NCBI GenBank assembly: GCA_018268995.1
Contig: JAFDVL010000108.1
Span: 101,496 to 165,495 of the forward strand
DNA length: 64,000 nucleotides
Source of the DNA: Acidobacteriota bacterium
GTDB lineage: Bacteria > Acidobacteriota > Blastocatellia > RBC074
Direction of reading: 5' to 3'
The position numbers and the translations under genes are program-made. This document shows positions 63,776-64,000 of this stretch, piece by piece. The notes under the pieces were generated by a model. It ran no database searches. It had not been told where the DNA came from and was given only the letters and a program-made list of their open reading frames with translations. How positions within the stretch are numbered: the first letter of the stretch is position 1; the number at the start of each line of letters is the position of its first letter.

Positions 63776-63786
63776 TTCTTTCCTTT

Positions 63787-64000
63787 TTACTGATAAGTCG
63801 GAAGCGAAGGCTGGGCGATGGCTTCCAGCAGAAAATCGCTGAGAGGTTTGATCCAGTCGGTCTGATCATAGAGCACTGCGTTGCGCGCCAGAATCTCCTG
63901 CTTCAATTGCTCCCGATACTCCGGGCGACAGGCGATCTCTGTCGCCAGTCGCACATAGTCCGCCTGATCCTGAGCGACACAATCAAACATCTGCATCGTG
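63787..64000 (-). CDS. C-terminal fragment of a SPINDLY-like glycosyltransferase
   Basis: The frame is open to the right edge and closes at 63787, so about 71 residues are visible. The sequence (QADYVRLATEIACRPEYREQLKQEILARNAVLYDQTDWIKPLSDFLLEAI) resembles the last helix region of SPY/O-GlcNAc-transferase-like proteins of bacteria, where an (E)YVxLAxxLA segment is typical. The catalytic core is outside the window, so the call rests on a short match. It precedes the NeuD gene by 11 bp. Confidence 0.5.
   Translation of the reverse strand, partial: TMQMFDCVAQDQADYVRLATEIACRPEYREQLKQEILARNAVLYDQTDWIKPLSDFLLEAIAQPSLPTYQ

Noticed and set aside
1..64000. CRISPR array, tRNA, rRNA or prophage
   Set aside because: Repeats found are palindromic or isolated, not evenly spaced with unique spacers; no cas, integrase, tRNA-like cloverleaf or phage structural gene was recognised.

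Overview
The window reads as chromosome from an Acidobacteriota member, most likely a flagellated Blastocatellia-type organism (inference). The evidence is a set of lineage-typical families: an ADOP-type ABC permease fragment (1-404), a VWFA-related protein of the TIGR03436 type (18314-19579) and a TIGR03437-type C-terminal domain (48675-50963). Base composition looks moderate, near half G+C. I see no rRNA, tRNA, CRISPR array, transposase or prophage.

Layout. 1-6.4 kb: ADOP permease fragment and a giant 1965-residue polytopic membrane protein. 6.6-14.7 kb: M48 protease, DUF4127 protein, SIS-domain sugar-phosphate enzyme, secreted proteins (NHL propeller, beta-lactamase-like hydrolase) and a GNAT. 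14.7-16.6 kb: PilT/PilU-type ATPase divergent from a PilZ protein. 16.6-19.6 kb: VWFA protein-yggS-yggT-yggU, with overlapping or closely spaced genes. 20.6-27 kb: the conserved rimP-nusA-infB-rbfA-nrnA block, with a possible attenuator in its leader. 27-35.6 kb: GDPD, a P-loop kinase coupled to an acyl-CoA ligase, MgtC/DUF4010, WGR-propeller, TPR and SUMF1 proteins.

36.2-42.9 kb is a type I restriction-modification locus (hsdR, hsdM, hsdS) with a VapBC-like pair and a small ORF between hsdM and hsdS. It carries three palindromic elements: upstream of hsdR, between hsdR and hsdM (36-bp perfect arms), and inside the small ORF ahead of hsdS (a nested, mirror-symmetric set of hairpins). 42.9-47.8 kb reads ferredoxin-yvcK(glmR)-glmU-glmS on the minus strand and links UDP-GlcNAc synthesis to its likely regulator.

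51-58 kb is a flagellar filament block: an OmpR-type regulator, flagellin behind a sigma-28-like promoter, flaG, fliD, fliS, a FliT/FlgN-like coiled-coil protein, and a convergent NtrC-type regulator. 58.4-64 kb is a sugar-modification cluster (FemAB/GNAT, methyltransferase, DegT aminotransferase, PhyH oxygenase, five-bladed glycosidase-like protein, NeuD acyltransferase, C-terminus of a SPINDLY-like glycosyltransferase). Its first operon starts from a near-consensus promoter. Next to flagellin it is a plausible flagellin glycosylation island (inference). Separately, interspersed hairpin repeats occur at 11.1 and 36.0 kb and a palindrome lies between glmS and glmU.
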